A model generated the notes under the pieces. It made no database searches. It worked only from the letters and a program-made list of their open reading frames with translations, and was not told where the DNA came from. Made by a program: the position numbers and the translations under genes. A DNA stretch of 64,000 bases from Kryptolebias marmoratus (taxonomy: Eukaryota > Chordata > Actinopteri > Cyprinodontiformes > Rivulidae): contig NC_051434.1 in assembly GCF_001649575.2 (NCBI RefSeq), positions 14,028,868 through 14,092,867 on the forward strand, written 5' to 3'. Shown here piece by piece: positions 62,301 to 64,000 of this stretch (position 1 is the first letter of the stretch; the number at the start of each line of letters is the position of its first letter).

Positions 62301-64000
62301 TTGGCGTTTTAAGTTGCACTTCACTCTCTGCCATATTTTGGTCTTTTTGAGGTTTGGTAAGGATAAATGGCCATCTTAGAAAACTGGGACATTGGCAGTA
62401 ATTGGAGGAACTGTACCGCTATATAACTGTATATATACCATAACTATGTGTGTACAAGAAAGATGAACACTGAAAAAGTGAGGCAGCTAGGAAAGAAAAA
62501 TATGTGTAAGTGACACTAATACAGCTAAATAGATACAAACTGGGATTCAGGTGTTCATTAATGTCATACTTCTCACTTTTTTAGACTTCTATCAGCTTGA
62601 AAATGAGTGAAGGTGTTTGTATGAATTGCCTCTTTATTCTTTTGTCACTTTCAGCACAGCACAAATGTGAATTGCTCCAGTGAAATGACACAATTAAATA
62701 AATATCAGCACAGTTTAATTTTATTTTTTTTCTCTCATAGCTTTAGTCTCCTAGTCAGTTATTAAATGTACTAAATACAAGTGTTTGATCTGCAGCTTAA
62801 AAAGTTTGCTTTCTTTTTTTGTCTGTGTCACTGTTTTCCACTTCTCTTGTCCACCTCTGTTTTAACACAGTGCAGCAGATCTTTGGTCTCATTGTTATGA
62901 CCTTAAGTCTTTTAGCACTTTTGGATTATATTCGGCGTTACTTAATGCTCCATCCGATCTTTTTCAAAAAGCAACAATTTAGTTTGCAGTGTGACTCTTA
63001 CCATCACTTTTACAAGCATGTCTGAATGTAGTTGCGAGGAACTGCAGGACAAAACTAAGCAATGTCAAAATGCTTTCAGTGTTTTATAGTTTGGGCCTAT
63101 TTTTATATTATGCTGACAGTAAGATGATCAAATTAACTATGCCCATGTGAGCTGTTGCTATGTAACTAGCTTAATTGGCAAAAGACTGGAAACTCTGAAA
63201 ACTAAATCAATATAAATCCTTCTGCTATCATCCACTCAGAAATACGCATTTGGACATCGCAAGGCACATCCTTTTTATTCCTTTTTTTATAATGAAATTG
63301 TGGAAGAATGTAGTTCTTTGGGGTTCTGGAGCCTCTGTAAGTTGCAAAGAGCTGAGAAGCTACTTCCTTGGTTTTCAGTGTTTTTACAAGGCTCGACTAA
63401 GCCCCCTTCACACTGGATGACAATCCCGCTGCACACTTCACTGCCTCCCGACCCATTAGCGTGGCTGGATTGAGACAAATCTGTAAAACCCCTTTCAATG
63501 GGAAGGCAATCATGGTGCTGCCACACTCTTAATACTCAAAATAGGTTTTTCTCCGCTACTTTCTGTATCCCCCAAGACTCTCTCCTTCACTTTCATCCCA
63601 CTCTATACGTCAGCAGTGTGTTCCAACAAAAAAATAGCACCACGTGCAGCCTTGATGGCTGCCCTGGCCTCGTCCTGCCACAATTCTAGCTTTGTTTTGG
63701 CCAACAAATCCCGTGTTGCTTAAGGTTCTCAAACAGCTAAGCCATGCTGGTCCACACGGGGCCCATCATGGGTGCACACTCTTCCCAGAACCCTCATTAT
63801 ACTTCCACCGTGATAATAAACCACCATGACTTCACCACAGACATTTTTTTGCATGCTCAAAACTATTGTAGACCTAACACATACTATCACACTTAATGGG
63901 GAGCACACTGCATTCTTAACCCTCACCTGAAGACCTCACCATGGCCTTTCAACAACCATCCACATTCTGGTTGATTTTTTTGATCTATTTTTTTTTTTTT

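Noticed and set aside
1..64000. CRISPR arrays, operons, tRNA or rRNA genes
   Set aside because: The DNA is vertebrate nuclear. The only tRNA-like sequence is the SINE head at 56376; no clover-leaf gene or spaced direct-repeat array was seen.

Overview
The window is nuclear DNA of a vertebrate, most likely a percomorph-type teleost. It has compact multi-exon genes with GT-AG introns, many microsatellites, and interspersed repeats of kinds common in fish (tRNA-headed SINE, GGAT-tailed repeats, Tc1/mariner relics, short TIR elements). The exact species cannot be told from the sequence. All recognised genes lie on the + strand.

Layout. 1-1987 is upstream sequence of an oxysterol-binding-protein-related gene. 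1988-12174 is a complete 21-coding-exon ORP3-type gene (osbpl3, 815 aa by my splice model, no frame break). 12175-15600 holds its 3' UTR and a repeat cluster. About 15600-25720 is gasdermin E (gsdme; coding exons 17930-24362, 478 aa), with a probable non-coding first exon ending at 15765. 27110-30470 is nup42 (nupl2; coding exons 27283-30167, 436 aa) behind a compact promoter. From about 34370 to the window end is the 5' part of rims3: a candidate CpG-rich non-coding exon ending at 34671, a 15 kb intron, the first coding exon (49916-50180), then at least 13.8 kb of the next intron. The large rims3 introns hold decayed transposons, microsatellites and some GC-richer, homeobox-site-rich stretches that could be cis-regulatory.

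The genes do not form a pathway. ORP3 moves lipid at ER-plasma membrane contacts, gasdermin E is an executioner of lytic cell death, Nup42 is a cytoplasmic-side nucleoporin acting with Gle1 in mRNA export, and RIM3 is a presynaptic active-zone protein. OSBPL3-GSDME adjacency with NUP42 nearby matches human 7p15, whereas RIMS3 is on human 1p34.

I see no wholly new system. The observations most worth a second look are a consensus ISRE plus a perfect CRE in the short nup42 promoter, the absence of a classical DxxD caspase-3 site in the gasdermin E linker, a full CTCF-consensus site in osbpl3 plus CTCF-like cores carried by a dispersed repeat, a triplicated repeat abutting the gsdme first exon, and an exon-like, promoter-like segment at about 57331-57469.
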